The position numbers and the translations under genes are program-made. Source: Actinoplanes siamensis (GTDB lineage Bacteria; Actinomycetota; Actinomycetes; Mycobacteriales; Micromonosporaceae). Taken from it: a DNA stretch of 64,000 nucleotides. The stretch's first letter is position 1; the number at the start of each line of letters is the position of its first letter. The notes beneath the pieces are model-generated. The model saw only the letters and a list, made by a program, of their open reading frames with translations. It had not been told where the DNA came from and did no database searches. The DNA is taken from contig NZ_BOMW01000056.1 of the NCBI RefSeq assembly GCF_016862395.1, forward strand, positions 25,871 to 89,870, read 5' to 3'. Of the stretch, positions 1-8,980 are shown in pieces.

Positions 1-510
1 GCCGAGGACGTGGTCGACCTGCTCGCCCGCCTGGCCCAGGCCGAGGCGGCGATCGCCACCACCCCCGAGGACCGGGCCCTGGCCGAGGAGATCGTCTGGC
101 CGGGCATGCGGATCTACGAGATCCCCCGGGCCACGGTGCTGCCCGTACTGGCGGCGGCGACCGGCGACGGCTTCGATCAGGCGGCCGTGATCGCGGCGGA
201 CGCCCCGGACGTACCGGGAATGATCCTGGGGAAGCTGCTGCGGCCGCTGGAGAGCAAGGCGGTCGCGGTCGCGCCGGGAGGACCCGGCGGCGGCCTGCTC
301 GGCGTCGCCACCAGCCTGCCGGCGCCGGACTGGTTGGCCGATCACGATCTGGACACCGCGTCCGCGCAACTGCTGCGCAAGCCAGCCCCGGCACCCGGCG
401 AGGTCACCTCGACCCCGCCCTGGCGCCGCCTGCGCGGCCCGGCGGACCTGGCCACGCTGGACGTCGCCCTGGAGGGCTGGGACAACACCCGAGCCCTCCT
501 GGGCGGCTGA
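1..510 (+). CDS. Unidentified protein, 5' end outside window
   Basis: Coding reads through from the left edge (Ala-Glu-Asp before the first GTG at 10), so the gene is 5'-truncated here; about 169 residues are visible. I do not recognise the family with confidence. The stretch with AAVIAADAPDVPGMILGKLL faintly recalls the nucleotide-sugar transferase-like DUF2064 fold, but no catalytic motif is clear. There are no membrane segments or signal peptide in the visible part. It ends 10 nt before the stop of the convergent metalloprotease gene. Its position beyond the metalloprotease corresponds to Rv3196 in Mycobacterium, but I cannot show homology. Confidence 0.6.
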   Translation, partial: AEDVVDLLARLAQAEAAIATTPEDRALAEEIVWPGMRIYEIPRATVLPVLAAATGDGFDQAAVIAADAPDVPGMILGKLLRPLESKAVAVAPGGPGGGLLGVATSLPAPDWLADHDLDTASAQLLRKPAPAPGEVTSTPPWRRLRGPADLATLDVALEGWDNTRALLGG

Positions 511-520
511 CCGCCGCGCG

Positions 521-1783
521 TTACTTCCGCGGCTCGTCGGGGCCCGGCTCCGGGTTGCCCTCCAGCCCCTCCAGTTCGCTGATGTCCCAGTCCGACTGGC
601 TGCGGGCGAAGACCTCCGGGTTGGCGAAGTCCTCGTCGGTGGGCAGTAGATCGGGGTGGTCCCACAGGCCGTCGCGACCCTGGATGCCTCGCTGCTCGGT
701 CACCGCGGTCCACAGCGCGCCGGCCTCACGCAGCCGCCGCGGCCGCAGCTCCAGCCCGACCAGGGCGGCGAACGTCTGCTCGGCCGGCCCACCTGCGGCC
801 CGGCGGCGGCGGAACGCCTCGCCCAGCGCGGCCACCGACGGCAGCCGGTCGCCGGCCGCGTCGTCGACCACCTGGCCGACCCAGCCCTCGACGAGGGCGA
901 GCGCCGTCTCGAGGCGGGCCAGGCTGGCCTTCTGCTGCGGGGTGTCCTCCGGTGTGAAGATCCCTTCCAGCGCCATGGCCTGCATCGACTCCGGGTCGGT
1001 CGGGTCGACGCGGCTCATCGCCTCCTCGATCGCCTCCCGGTTCACCGTGATGCCTGTGGCGTAGGTCTCGACGGCGCTCAGCACGTGCGCCCGCAGCCAC
1101 GGGACGTGCCCGAAGAGCCGCTGGTGAGCCGCCTCGCGCAGGGCCACGTACAGCCGGACCTGGTCCTCGGGCAGCTCCAGGCCCTCGCCGTACGCCTTGA
1201 TGTTGGCCGGGATGAGCGCGGCCGTGCCGGCCGGGCCGAGCGGGAGGCCGATGTCGCCGGCCGAGAGCACCTCGGCCGCGAGCTGGCCGAAGGCCTGGCC
1301 GAGCTGGCCGCCGAAGAGCGCGCCGCCGAGCGTGGCGACCATCGACTGCATCGGGCCGAGCTGCGCCCGGGCCTCCTCGGGAACCAGGTCGCCCATGGCG
1401 CCCACCATGCGGCCGGCGATCGGCTCGCACAGCTTCTTCCAGACGTCGAGAGTGTTGTAGATCCACTCGTTGCGGTTCCAGGCGACCGCCTTGTGGATGC
1501 CGCTGGGGAGCGCGCAGACCGGGTCCAGCCAGAGATCGGCGAGGCGCAGCGCCTCCTCGACCTGGTGGCGCTCGTGCATGTTCACCGCCGGGTCACCGCT
1601 GGCCGAGAGCTGGCTGGCGGCGACCTGCCGGGCCAGGTCCCAGTTGACCGGGCCACTGCCGGGGGCGGCGAACATCTGCTGCAGCTGCGCCATGAACTGC
1701 TGCATCTGCTGCGGATCGGAGGGGTCGGGCGGCTGCGCGCCCGGCAGGGAGAAGCCGAACGGGATATCAGGCACGACCCCCAC
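521..1783 (-). CDS. Zinc-dependent metalloprotease-like protein (zincin_2/DUF2342, TIGR03624 type)
   Basis: A 420-residue cytoplasmic protein of the actinobacterial family once annotated as F420 biosynthesis-associated or putative hydrolase. The N-terminus is Gln/Met-rich (residues about 20-45, with MQQF and AQLQQMF). The family helix is present near residue 215 as LREAAHQRLFGHVPWL, where a His sits in a degenerate HExxH-like context. No signal peptide is seen. The gene is divergent from the PDZ protease at 1865 across about 80 nt, the arrangement of Rv3195/Rv3194c. Substrate unknown; that it is an active protease is inferred from the family name rather than from a clear catalytic motif. Confidence 0.85.
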   Translation of the reverse strand: MGVVPDIPFGFSLPGAQPPDPSDPQQMQQFMAQLQQMFAAPGSGPVNWDLARQVAASQLSASGDPAVNMHERHQVEEALRLADLWLDPVCALPSGIHKAVAWNRNEWIYNTLDVWKKLCEPIAGRMVGAMGDLVPEEARAQLGPMQSMVATLGGALFGGQLGQAFGQLAAEVLSAGDIGLPLGPAGTAALIPANIKAYGEGLELPEDQVRLYVALREAAHQRLFGHVPWLRAHVLSAVETYATGITVNREAIEEAMSRVDPTDPESMQAMALEGIFTPEDTPQQKASLARLETALALVEGWVGQVVDDAAGDRLPSVAALGEAFRRRRAAGGPAEQTFAALVGLELRPRRLREAGALWTAVTEQRGIQGRDGLWDHPDLLPTDEDFANPEVFARSQSDWDISELEGLEGNPEPGPDEPRK

Positions 1784-1864
1784 GGTACGCGCGAAACGCT
1801 CGTAGCGGACTGATGGCGGTGTCAGCTCAGAGAGAACTCAGACTGGGTGGGTAGTCTCACGCGC

Positions 1865-2896
1865 ATGAGACGTCGCGGTGTCACCGTCGTTCTGGGCGCC
1901 CTGATAACCGCCCTGCTGGCCGCCGGTGTCATGATCTCCGACCTGCCGTACGTGGTGCTCACGCCCGGCCCGACGGTGAACACGCTGGGCTCCGCGCAGG
2001 GCACCGAGGTGATCCAGGTGACCGGGGCCAAGACCTCGTCGTCCGCCGGCGAGCTACGACTCACCACCGTGAACGTGCAGTCCAAGGTCGAGTTGGTGCA
2101 GGCCGTGCAGGGCTGGCTGAGCGGCCAGGACGCGGTGGTCCCGCGTGAGCTGATCTACCCGCCGGACCGCAGCGAGAAGCAGGTCCAGGAGCAGAACGCG
2201 CAGGAGTGGAAGCAGTCGCAGACCAGCGCCGAGACGGTGGCGCTGCGCGAGCTGGGCTACCCCGTGCAGACGTACGTGCGCAAGGTCACCTCCGGCGGCG
2301 CCGCGGTCGGCAAGCTCCGGGAGAACGACGTGGTCACCGCCATCGGCGGCACCCCGGTGACCGGGCCCACCCAGCTCACCGAGCTGGTCCGCAAGCAGCC
2401 CGCGGGCACCGCGCTGACGGTCGGCTACACCCGCGACGGCAAGGCCGGCACCGTGGTGATCACCACCAAGGCCGGCGACGACGAGAACAAGACGCCGCGG
2501 CTGGGCATCGAGATCGACACCAAGCAGCCGCACCCGTTCACCATCAAGATCGACCTGGACAAGATCGGCGGCCCGAGCGCCGGCCTGATGTTCACGCTCG
2601 GCATCATCGACAAGCTTCGCGACGAGGACCTGACCGGGGGCAAGGTCGTCGCCGGCACCGGCACCATCGACGACGACGGCAACGTGGGCCCGATCGGCGG
2701 CATCCCGCAGAAGCTGAACGGCGCCAAGAAGGCCGGGGCCAAGCTCTTCCTGGTCCCCAAGGACAACTGCGCGGAAGCGCTGCGCAACCCGGTGCCCGGC
2801 CTCCTGATGGCGAAGGTGGCCACCGTGGGGGACGCGCTCACCGCTCTCAAGACGTTCACGTCCGGGGGCACCCCGGTGCCGTGCTCGGCGTCATGA
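1865..2896 (+). CDS. Secreted Lon-like PDZ protease (YlbL family)
   Basis: A membrane-anchored peptidase of about 343 residues. An N-terminal basic stretch and hydrophobic anchor (residues 1-28) is followed by a PDZ domain (about 135-215, with KVTSGGAAVGKLRENDVV) and a C-terminal Lon-type S16 domain (about 225-340). The S16 Ser-Lys dyad is visible: Ser in IGGPSAGLMF and a Lys in the IPQKLNGAKKAGAK segment. I prefer ATG 1865 because it puts MRRRG directly before the anchor; GTG 1847 would add six residues. It lies upstream of and co-directional with the UPF0182 gene, as in Rv3194c-Rv3193c. A role in quality control of secreted or membrane proteins is inference. Confidence 0.9.
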   Translation: MRRRGVTVVLGALITALLAAGVMISDLPYVVLTPGPTVNTLGSAQGTEVIQVTGAKTSSSAGELRLTTVNVQSKVELVQAVQGWLSGQDAVVPRELIYPPDRSEKQVQEQNAQEWKQSQTSAETVALRELGYPVQTYVRKVTSGGAAVGKLRENDVVTAIGGTPVTGPTQLTELVRKQPAGTALTVGYTRDGKAGTVVITTKAGDDENKTPRLGIEIDTKQPHPFTIKIDLDKIGGPSAGLMFTLGIIDKLRDEDLTGGKVVAGTGTIDDDGNVGPIGGIPQKLNGAKKAGAKLFLVPKDNCAEALRNPVPGLLMAKVATVGDALTALKTFTSGGTPVPCSAS

Positions 2897-2999
2897 CCGC
2901 CACCGGCCGTAACCGCACATGTTCTGCCGCGTATCGAAGCGGGATGGGACATCGTAAGGTGAACCACCGGCCCGACGAAGTGTGGAGCCAACGTTGGTA

Positions 3000-5966
3000 A
3001 TGCGTAACAGTCCCCTACCGAGGATGAGCCGGCGCGGTCGCGTCACCGTCGGCGTCCTGGTCGGGGTCTTCATACTTTTCACGCTGCTCGGCTGGGGCAT
3101 CGACGCGTACACGGACTATCTCTGGTTCTCCGAGGTCCAGTTCACCGAGGTCTTCTCCGGTGTCCTGCTCACCAAGCTGCTGCTGTTCCTGGCGATCGGC
3201 ACGGTGATGGCCCTGGTCGTGGGCGCCAACCTCTATCTGGCCTACCGCCTGCGCCCGCTGCTGCGGCCGCACTCGGCGGAGCAGGCCACGCTGGAGCGGT
3301 ACCGGATGGTTCTCGCGCCCCGGCTCGGTACCTGGATCACCGTGCTCAGCGTGATCATCGGCTTCTTCGCGGGCCTCTCCGCGCAGGGCCGGTGGAGCGA
3401 CTGGATGCTGTTCCGCAACGGCGGGAATTTCGGCGCGACCGACCCGCAGTTCAACGTGGACATCGGGTTCTACATTTTTGACTACCCGCTGCTGCGCTAC
3501 CTGCTCGGCGTCGCCTTCACCGCTGTGGTGCTCTCGGTGCTCGGCGCGCTCGCCGTGCACTACATCTTCGGCGGCGTGCGCCTGCAGGGCGTCGGCGACC
3601 GGATGACCACCGCCGCCCGGGCCCACCTGACCACCCTGGTCGCGGTGTTCGTGCTGCTCAAGGCGGTGGCCTACATCCTCGACAGGCGCGCTCTGCTGCT
3701 CGAGCAGCACGTCTCCCCGGGGCTGTACGGCGCCGGCTACACCGACGTCAACGCGTTGCTGCCGGCCAAGGAGATCCTGGCGTACATCTCGATCGTGGTC
3801 GCCGTGGCGATCATCGTCTTCTCCAACGCGGTGATGCGGAACCTGGTGTGGCCGGGTGTCTCGCTGGCGCTGCTGGCCGTCTCTGCCGTGGCGATCGGCG
3901 GCATCTACCCGCTCGCGGTGCAGAACTTCCAGGTCAAGCCGAGCCTGTTCGACAAGGAGAAGACCTACATCGACAGGTCGATCAAGGCCACCCGGGCGGC
4001 GTTCGACCTGAGCGACACCAAGGTCGGGGAGTACACGCCGACCAGCGGCAACCCACCGGCCGACCTGCCCTCCGACACGAGCGCGCAGAACGTCCGGATC
4101 ATCGACCCGCAGCTGGTCTCGCAGGCCTTCACACAGTCGCAGCAGTCCCGCGGCTTCTACGACTTCGGCGAGAAGCTGGACGTCGACCGCTACACCGTCG
4201 ACGGCAAGCTGCAGGACTACGTGGTCGGCGCCCGCGAGATCAACGACGACAAGCTCTCCTCGCAGCAGCGCAACTGGCTCAACCGGCACACCGTCTACAC
4301 CCACGGGTACGGCCTGGTCGCCGCCCCGGCCAACGAGGTGTGCGGCGGCACCGGCCTGCCGTACTTCGTCTCCGGCTTCCTCGGCAAGAGCACCACCGCG
4401 AACGCGTGCTCCGCGCCGGAGGACGAGATCGAGGCGAAGCAGCCGCGGATCTACTACGGCGAGCAGTCCACCGAGTACGCGATCGTCGGCCAGTCCGACA
4501 AGTCGAAGAAGGTCGAGTTCGACCGCCCGCAGGAACAGAACGCCGACGCCTCGGTGAACTACACCTACGAGGGCAAGGGCGGTGTGGAGATCGGCTCGTT
4601 CTTCCGCCGGCTGGTGTTCGCGATCAAGAACACCGAGAGCAACTTCCTGCTCTCCGACGCGGTCAACAGCGACTCCCGGCTGATGTACATCCGCACCCCG
4701 CGCGAACGGGTGGAGAAGGTCGCGCCGTTCCTCACGATCGACGGCGACCCGTACCCGGCGGTGGTCGACGGCCGGATCGTGTGGATCCTCGACGGGTACA
4801 CGACGGCGCAGACCTACCCGTACTCGCAGAAGATCAACCTGGCCACCGAGACCCGCGACGAGCTCACCGGAACCGGATCGTTCGCGCTGGCCCGCGACGA
4901 CGTCAACTACATGCGCAACTCGGTCAAGGCGACCGTCGACGCGTACGACGGCACCGTCAAGCTCTACCAGTTCGACGACCAGGACCCGGTGCTCAAGGCA
5001 TGGAACAAGGCGTTCGGCGGCGACCTGATCGTGCCGAAGGGCGACATCCCGGCCGAACTGGCCGCGCACTTCCGCTACCCGGCCGACATGTTCAAGGTGC
5101 AGCGCAACCTGCTCACCAAGTTCCACGTCACCAACCCGCAGACGTTCTTCAACGGTGACGACTTCTGGCAGGTGCCGAACGCGCCGGACGCCCCGCAGAG
5201 CGGGGTCAAGCAGCCGCCGTTCTACCTGAACGTGAAACTGCCCACCCAGGCCGACACCACGTTCCAGCTGACCGCCGGCGTGACCCCGGCCAACCGGGAG
5301 AACATGTCGGCGCTGATCTCCGGCTCGTACGACAAGGCCGGCGACCCGCAGCTGGAAGTGCTCGAACTACCCGACCAGACGGTGGTCCCCGGCCCGATCC
5401 AGGTCCACCGGCTCATGGTCAACAACGCGAGCATCTCGCAGGACCTCACCCTGCTCAGCCGCAACGGCCAGGCCACCGTGCTCTACGGCAACCTGATCTC
5501 GCTGCCGCTGAAGAACGACATCCTGTACGTCGAGCCGGTCTACGTGAAGAGCACCCAGGCCAACGCGCCGCCGCTGCTGCAGAAGGTGCTGATGTCCTAC
5601 GGCGACGGCTCCAGGGTCGTCCTGAAGGACAACCTCACCGACGGACTGAAAGCTCTGGCCGAGCTGGGCAAGAGCGGCAACACGGGCAATACCGGGAACA
5701 CCGGCACCACCCCGCCCGCGACTCAGCCCGGGACACAACCGTCCGCCCCGTCCACGCAGCTGCCCGGAAACCTGGCGGCCGCCGCGGCGGACGTGGACAA
5801 GGCCATCGAGAACCTTCGCGCGGCCCAGAAGAGCGGCAACTTCGCCGCGCAGGGCCAGGCGCTCCAGGCGCTCGACGAGGCGATGACCCGCTTCCAGCAG
5901 GTCCAGGGCGCCGCGGCGCCCAGCACCGCCCCGTCCGTCGCGCCCTCCGCGACCGCCGGCGGCTGA
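3000..5966 (+). CDS. UPF0182 family large membrane protein
   Basis: About 988 residues. Roughly the first 320 carry seven predicted membrane helices, for example VTVGVLVGVFILFTLLGWGI and LLFLAIGTVMALVVGANLYL. A large extracytoplasmic region follows, with the typical UPF0182 blocks (TNPQTFFNGDDFWQVPNAP is one). The C-terminus has a low-complexity linker with GNTGNTGNTG and many Pro/Thr, then an Ala-rich helical tail. GTG 2982 is possible, but ATG 3000 has GGAG about 12 nt upstream and MRNS is a plausible start. Function is unknown; it is conserved next to the Lon-like protease in actinobacteria. A strong terminator follows. Confidence 0.93.
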   Translation: MRNSPLPRMSRRGRVTVGVLVGVFILFTLLGWGIDAYTDYLWFSEVQFTEVFSGVLLTKLLLFLAIGTVMALVVGANLYLAYRLRPLLRPHSAEQATLERYRMVLAPRLGTWITVLSVIIGFFAGLSAQGRWSDWMLFRNGGNFGATDPQFNVDIGFYIFDYPLLRYLLGVAFTAVVLSVLGALAVHYIFGGVRLQGVGDRMTTAARAHLTTLVAVFVLLKAVAYILDRRALLLEQHVSPGLYGAGYTDVNALLPAKEILAYISIVVAVAIIVFSNAVMRNLVWPGVSLALLAVSAVAIGGIYPLAVQNFQVKPSLFDKEKTYIDRSIKATRAAFDLSDTKVGEYTPTSGNPPADLPSDTSAQNVRIIDPQLVSQAFTQSQQSRGFYDFGEKLDVDRYTVDGKLQDYVVGAREINDDKLSSQQRNWLNRHTVYTHGYGLVAAPANEVCGGTGLPYFVSGFLGKSTTANACSAPEDEIEAKQPRIYYGEQSTEYAIVGQSDKSKKVEFDRPQEQNADASVNYTYEGKGGVEIGSFFRRLVFAIKNTESNFLLSDAVNSDSRLMYIRTPRERVEKVAPFLTIDGDPYPAVVDGRIVWILDGYTTAQTYPYSQKINLATETRDELTGTGSFALARDDVNYMRNSVKATVDAYDGTVKLYQFDDQDPVLKAWNKAFGGDLIVPKGDIPAELAAHFRYPADMFKVQRNLLTKFHVTNPQTFFNGDDFWQVPNAPDAPQSGVKQPPFYLNVKLPTQADTTFQLTAGVTPANRENMSALISGSYDKAGDPQLEVLELPDQTVVPGPIQVHRLMVNNASISQDLTLLSRNGQATVLYGNLISLPLKNDILYVEPVYVKSTQANAPPLLQKVLMSYGDGSRVVLKDNLTDGLKALAELGKSGNTGNTGNTGTTPPATQPGTQPSAPSTQLPGNLAAAAADVDKAIENLRAAQKSGNFAAQGQALQALDEAMTRFQQVQGAAAPSTAPSVAPSATAGG

Positions 5967-5977
5967 CCCGCAGCGGA

Positions 5978-6018
5978 CACCGGCTCCGGGGGCTGTTTTG
6001 CGGTTCCCGGAGCCGGTG
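5978..6018 (+). terminator. Hairpin terminator after UPF0182 gene
   Basis: Thirteen-base arms CACCGGCTCCGGG and CCCGGAGCCGGTG pair perfectly around a 15-nt loop. It starts 12 nt after the stop codon and lies before the first initiator tRNA. No long U tract follows, which is common in actinobacteria. Confidence 0.8.
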
Positions 6019-6038
6019 CGCTAGTGTTAACGAGCCGA

Positions 6039-6112
6039 CGCGGGGTGGAGCAGCTCGGTAGCTCGCTGGGCTCATAACCCAGAGGTCGCAGGTTCAAATC
6101 CTGTCCCCGCTA
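6039..6112 (+). tRNA. Initiator tRNA-fMet (CAT), copy 1
   Basis: A 74-nt cloverleaf with anticodon loop CTCATAA. The anticodon stem has three consecutive G-C pairs (GGG/CCC) and position 1 (C) is mismatched with position 72 (T), both hallmarks of bacterial initiator tRNA. The T arm reads GCAGG-TTCAAAT-CCTGT. CCA is not encoded. The gene is identical to copy 2 at 8900-8973. A TAGTGT hexamer about 15 nt upstream is a plausible -10 element. Confidence 0.95.
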
Positions 6113-6120
6113 CGAGTGGT

Positions 6121-6159
6121 AGGGGCCCATGTCCGCGGAAAGCGCGGATGTGGGCCCCT
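6121..6159 (+). terminator. Hairpin terminator after tRNA-fMet copy 1
   Basis: Near-perfect 17-base arms (AGGGGCCCATGTCCGCG against CGCGGATGTGGGCCCCT, two G-T type mismatches) enclose a 5-nt loop, beginning 8 nt after the tRNA. It probably ends the tRNA transcript. Confidence 0.75.
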
Positions 6160-6335
6160 ATTCGCATATCTGCTCAGGGGGCCGAGCCCCCTGAAACCCC
6201 GCGTTACGGTGGTTGGGCTTGGCGGGATCGTTGCGCTGGGTGGGTCTGGGTGGGTGTTGCGCTGAGTGGGTTTGGGGGCCGGTCGGGTCTGCGTGGGTGC
6301 CGGGTCGTGGGTGGTTTGCCGGCCGCGGTGATCGG
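6160..6335. other. G-rich intergenic stretch with a G-quadruplex motif
   Basis: No gene is visible. The + strand is strikingly G/T rich between about 6205 and 6330. At 6238-6254 it contains four GGG runs with loops of 1, 3 and 1 nt, which meets the standard three-tetrad G-quadruplex rule. The stretch lies just beyond the stop codon of the leftward oxidase gene, so its transcript there would be C-rich. Confidence 0.6.
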
Positions 6336-8486
6336 TCACCAGGTCCACTTCTGCGAGGCGCTACGGCCGCACGTCTCGAGGCGGATGTCCGCTTTCGACG
6401 CGGGTGACGCCAGCGCCAGGCAGAGGCTGGTGTCGCCGGCCGGGTGGATCCGGTGGTCCGATCCGAACACCCAGGTCTGCGCTGCCGTCCGGTTGCAGGT
6501 GTAGGTCCAGATCCGCTGGCCCGCGACGAGATTGCCCTGCGGTACGTCGAGACAGTTGCCCAGCACCCGAATGGTCCGGTCGTCGGGAAGCCGGGTCAGG
6601 GCCTGCGCGCCCGTCCCGTTGCAGGCGTATCCCTGCAGGTAGGTGCGGATCGCCAGGGCGCCCTGCGGCACGTCGACGCACCACTGCGGGGCGCCCGGGA
6701 GGGCGGCCGTCCGTACTGGGCTCATCAGCGGCCGCGGGCCCGGGCCCACCTTGACGATCTTCGCGACCGACGGGACGCCTGCGGCGTCGACGAGGAACAG
6801 CAGGTAGTAGCCGGGCGGCGTGACGCCGCTGTTGGGCGGCCCGGTGACGGTCAGCGTCGTACCGGACCCGGTGAACTTGAGCGGGACGTACCGCTGCCCC
6901 TGGTCGATGCTGTGGGTGACGTCGGACAGGCCGACCAGCGCCACCTTCCGGACGCTGGCCGCCTGTGCCGAGGTGACCGGGAAGGTGGCGCCGATGCCGA
7001 CGCTCGCCGGGGCCGCCGAGATCACCGGCCGCGGCGCCAGCTGTCCGCTTCCGTCCTTCTCGTAGAGGTACGGCGGAGAGAAGTACTCGATGTTCTTCTC
7101 CAGATATCCGGCGGTCGTGCAGACCCCGCAGATGCCGCCGCCCCCGGTCATCACCCGGCCGTCCGGCAGCAGCGACGCCGTCGAGTGGTACTGCCGGATC
7201 CGACCCGCGCCGGCGAGCACCGTCCACTTGCCGGTCACCGGGTCCCAGCGTTCCGCGCTCGTGGTGGCGTGCGCCAGGTCGATCAGCGGTGAGGCCGCCG
7301 CGCTGCTCATGCCGCCGGTGGCCAGCACCGAGCCGTCCGCGAGCAGTGTCGCGTTGAGCTGCCGCCGCCCGGTCGACAGGGAACCGGTCGCGGTGACCGA
7401 CGGGAACGGGCCGGCGTTGCCGTCCACGACGACAGCGGTGCGGGTGGGGACCTTCGCGGCGCCACCCTCGGTGCGGTTGCCGCCGCCGACGACCAGTGAC
7501 TTTCCGATGTCGTACGGGGAGAAGCTCCCGTAGTCCCGGAGAATGTCGTCGCGCGTGCCGGTCGCCGTGATCACGCCGTGGCCCGAGGTGTTGATCGTGT
7601 AGCCGGCCGGGTAGGGGCCGAAGAGCTGCAGCTGCGTGTCCGGGCGGGAACCGAGGAACGGGTAGATCCGCGCGCTGTACCGGGTGAAGCCGGAGAGCGC
7701 GCGCAGCCCGCCGTCGGCCTGGTAGACCTCGGTGGTCGCCGGGCCGCCGCCGACGATCACCGCCTCGCCGTTGGCGGTCTCCGCGACCGACGGATACCAG
7801 CGGGCGGCGGCCATGTCGGGCCCGCGGGTCCAGGTCTCGGTCTGCCAGTGGAAGACATGGGTCCACACCGTTCCGTCGAGGTCCGCATCGGCATTTCCGC
7901 CGGCCACCAGAATGTCGCCGTCCGGCAGATGCGCGAAGCCCGCGCAGAAGATGTTCGCGCCCCGCAGATCGACGCGTTTGTAGGTATTTCCGGCCGGATT
8001 CCAGACCATCGCCCGGGTAAAATCATGATCCGGGTACGATTCCGCCGCGTTGTCGCCGACCGAATCCCAGATCAGCACCTTTCCGTTCGGCAGCACCGCC
8101 TGGAACACGGGCACCACAGGGGTGCCGAAAACCGCGCTCCAGGCGCCGGCTCTGCCCGGGTCGGCCGCCGCCGATCCCGCGGTACGGGGTGTGCCCGGCC
8201 GTAGTCCGGTCCTGCGCTCGATCCTCGCCGCGGCCTCGGCGGTCTGCTTCTCGATCGTCGAGATCGGGGTCCCGACCAGGTCCTGCGTCATGTGCTCACG
8301 CAGGTGGTCGTGCCCGTCCTCCCCGTTTTCCGCCCGGCTCGGAGCGCCCGTGGCATTCGCGCCGAAAAGAAACAGGAGAAAAACCATTCCGGAGAGCAGC
8401 AGTCCATGACGCAGGCGCACGCGATGAGTCCTTCCGCCAAAGTCCGGCGGCGGACGAGCCTCCCGTTCCGGCGCCGCCTGTCTCAC
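6336..8486 (-). CDS. Secreted copper-radical oxidase (AA5, galactose/glyoxal oxidase-like) with ricin lectin domain
   Basis: A 716-residue extracellular enzyme expected to oxidise a primary alcohol or aldehyde with O2, giving H2O2. An N-terminal hydrophobic signal/anchor (residues 28-46) precedes a kelch-type propeller. Residues of the Cu-radical site are all present: Cys181 (NIFCAGF) and Tyr231 (RWYPS) for the thioether cofactor, axial Tyr433 with His434 (RQYHS), and His525 (DVTHS) in the DUF1929 early-set domain. The C-terminal ~120 residues form a ricin B lectin module with CLDVPQG and QTW/QKW motifs. Streptomyces GlxA has the same cofactor pattern but is not known to carry a lectin domain. 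The lectin suggests binding of a polysaccharide substrate. It is the only gene between two identical tRNA genes. Confidence 0.9.
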   Translation of the reverse strand: MRQAAPEREARPPPDFGGRTHRVRLRHGLLLSGMVFLLFLFGANATGAPSRAENGEDGHDHLREHMTQDLVGTPISTIEKQTAEAAARIERRTGLRPGTPRTAGSAAADPGRAGAWSAVFGTPVVPVFQAVLPNGKVLIWDSVGDNAAESYPDHDFTRAMVWNPAGNTYKRVDLRGANIFCAGFAHLPDGDILVAGGNADADLDGTVWTHVFHWQTETWTRGPDMAAARWYPSVAETANGEAVIVGGGPATTEVYQADGGLRALSGFTRYSARIYPFLGSRPDTQLQLFGPYPAGYTINTSGHGVITATGTRDDILRDYGSFSPYDIGKSLVVGGGNRTEGGAAKVPTRTAVVVDGNAGPFPSVTATGSLSTGRRQLNATLLADGSVLATGGMSSAAASPLIDLAHATTSAERWDPVTGKWTVLAGAGRIRQYHSTASLLPDGRVMTGGGGICGVCTTAGYLEKNIEYFSPPYLYEKDGSGQLAPRPVISAAPASVGIGATFPVTSAQAASVRKVALVGLSDVTHSIDQGQRYVPLKFTGSGTTLTVTGPPNSGVTPPGYYLLFLVDAAGVPSVAKIVKVGPGPRPLMSPVRTAALPGAPQWCVDVPQGALAIRTYLQGYACNGTGAQALTRLPDDRTIRVLGNCLDVPQGNLVAGQRIWTYTCNRTAAQTWVFGSDHRIHPAGDTSLCLALASPASKADIRLETCGRSASQKWTW

Positions 8487-8899
8487 CCATCAAGTTGCCT
8501 CACCATAACTCCCGTTAAGGCGTTGTTCAATGTGTTGTCATGATTTTGCAGTGGCGTCACGGACGGTGACCGCTGCGCGATAAATGCGACGGCAAATGAT
8601 CGTCCGGGTCGGCCGATCGGGCGGGTCGGTGCCGGGCTCGGATCGCTCGCGGCCGGAACCGGTCCCGAGCCGTCGCCGGCTGACCCGCACACGGCGGGGC
8701 CCGGCCGCCCGTGCGCAACCCGGCCGCCCGTGCGCGGTTCGGTGGTTCTTTCGCGGCCCTGTCGCCTACGCGCGGCCCTGTCGCCTGCGCGGCCCGGTCG
8801 CCGCGCGGCCCCTCGAAGGGCGGGTGACCTGCGGATAGAGGACGACACCCGACCCGGTTGCGGACCCTCCCGGGTGGCGAGCTAAGCTTTCTCTACCGA
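8487..8899. other. Intergenic region upstream of the oxidase, with short GC-rich repeats
   Basis: No convincing gene. The part next to the oxidase start (8487-8560) is AT-richer and presumably carries its promoter. From about 8700 to 8815 short imperfect tandem units occur: CGGCCGCCCGTGCGC twice, then three copies of a GCGGCCC(T/G)GTCGCC-type unit. The second initiator tRNA follows. Confidence 0.5.
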
Positions 8900-8973
8900 C
8901 GCGGGGTGGAGCAGCTCGGTAGCTCGCTGGGCTCATAACCCAGAGGTCGCAGGTTCAAATCCTGTCCCCGCTA
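8900..8973 (+). tRNA. Initiator tRNA-fMet (CAT), copy 2
   Basis: Identical base for base to the copy at 6039-6112, including the three G-C pairs of the anticodon stem and the C1/T72 mismatch. Flanking DNA differs except for CCGA immediately upstream and one C downstream. A TAAGCT hexamer about 12 nt upstream could be the -10 element. CCA is not encoded. Confidence 0.95.
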
Positions 8974-8980
8974 CAAAGAA

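Noticed and set aside
3015..5126. A 703-codon open frame antisense to the UPF0182 gene
   Set aside because: Translation is rich in Arg/Val/Asp/His with no recognisable domain, and the other strand encodes a full membrane protein.
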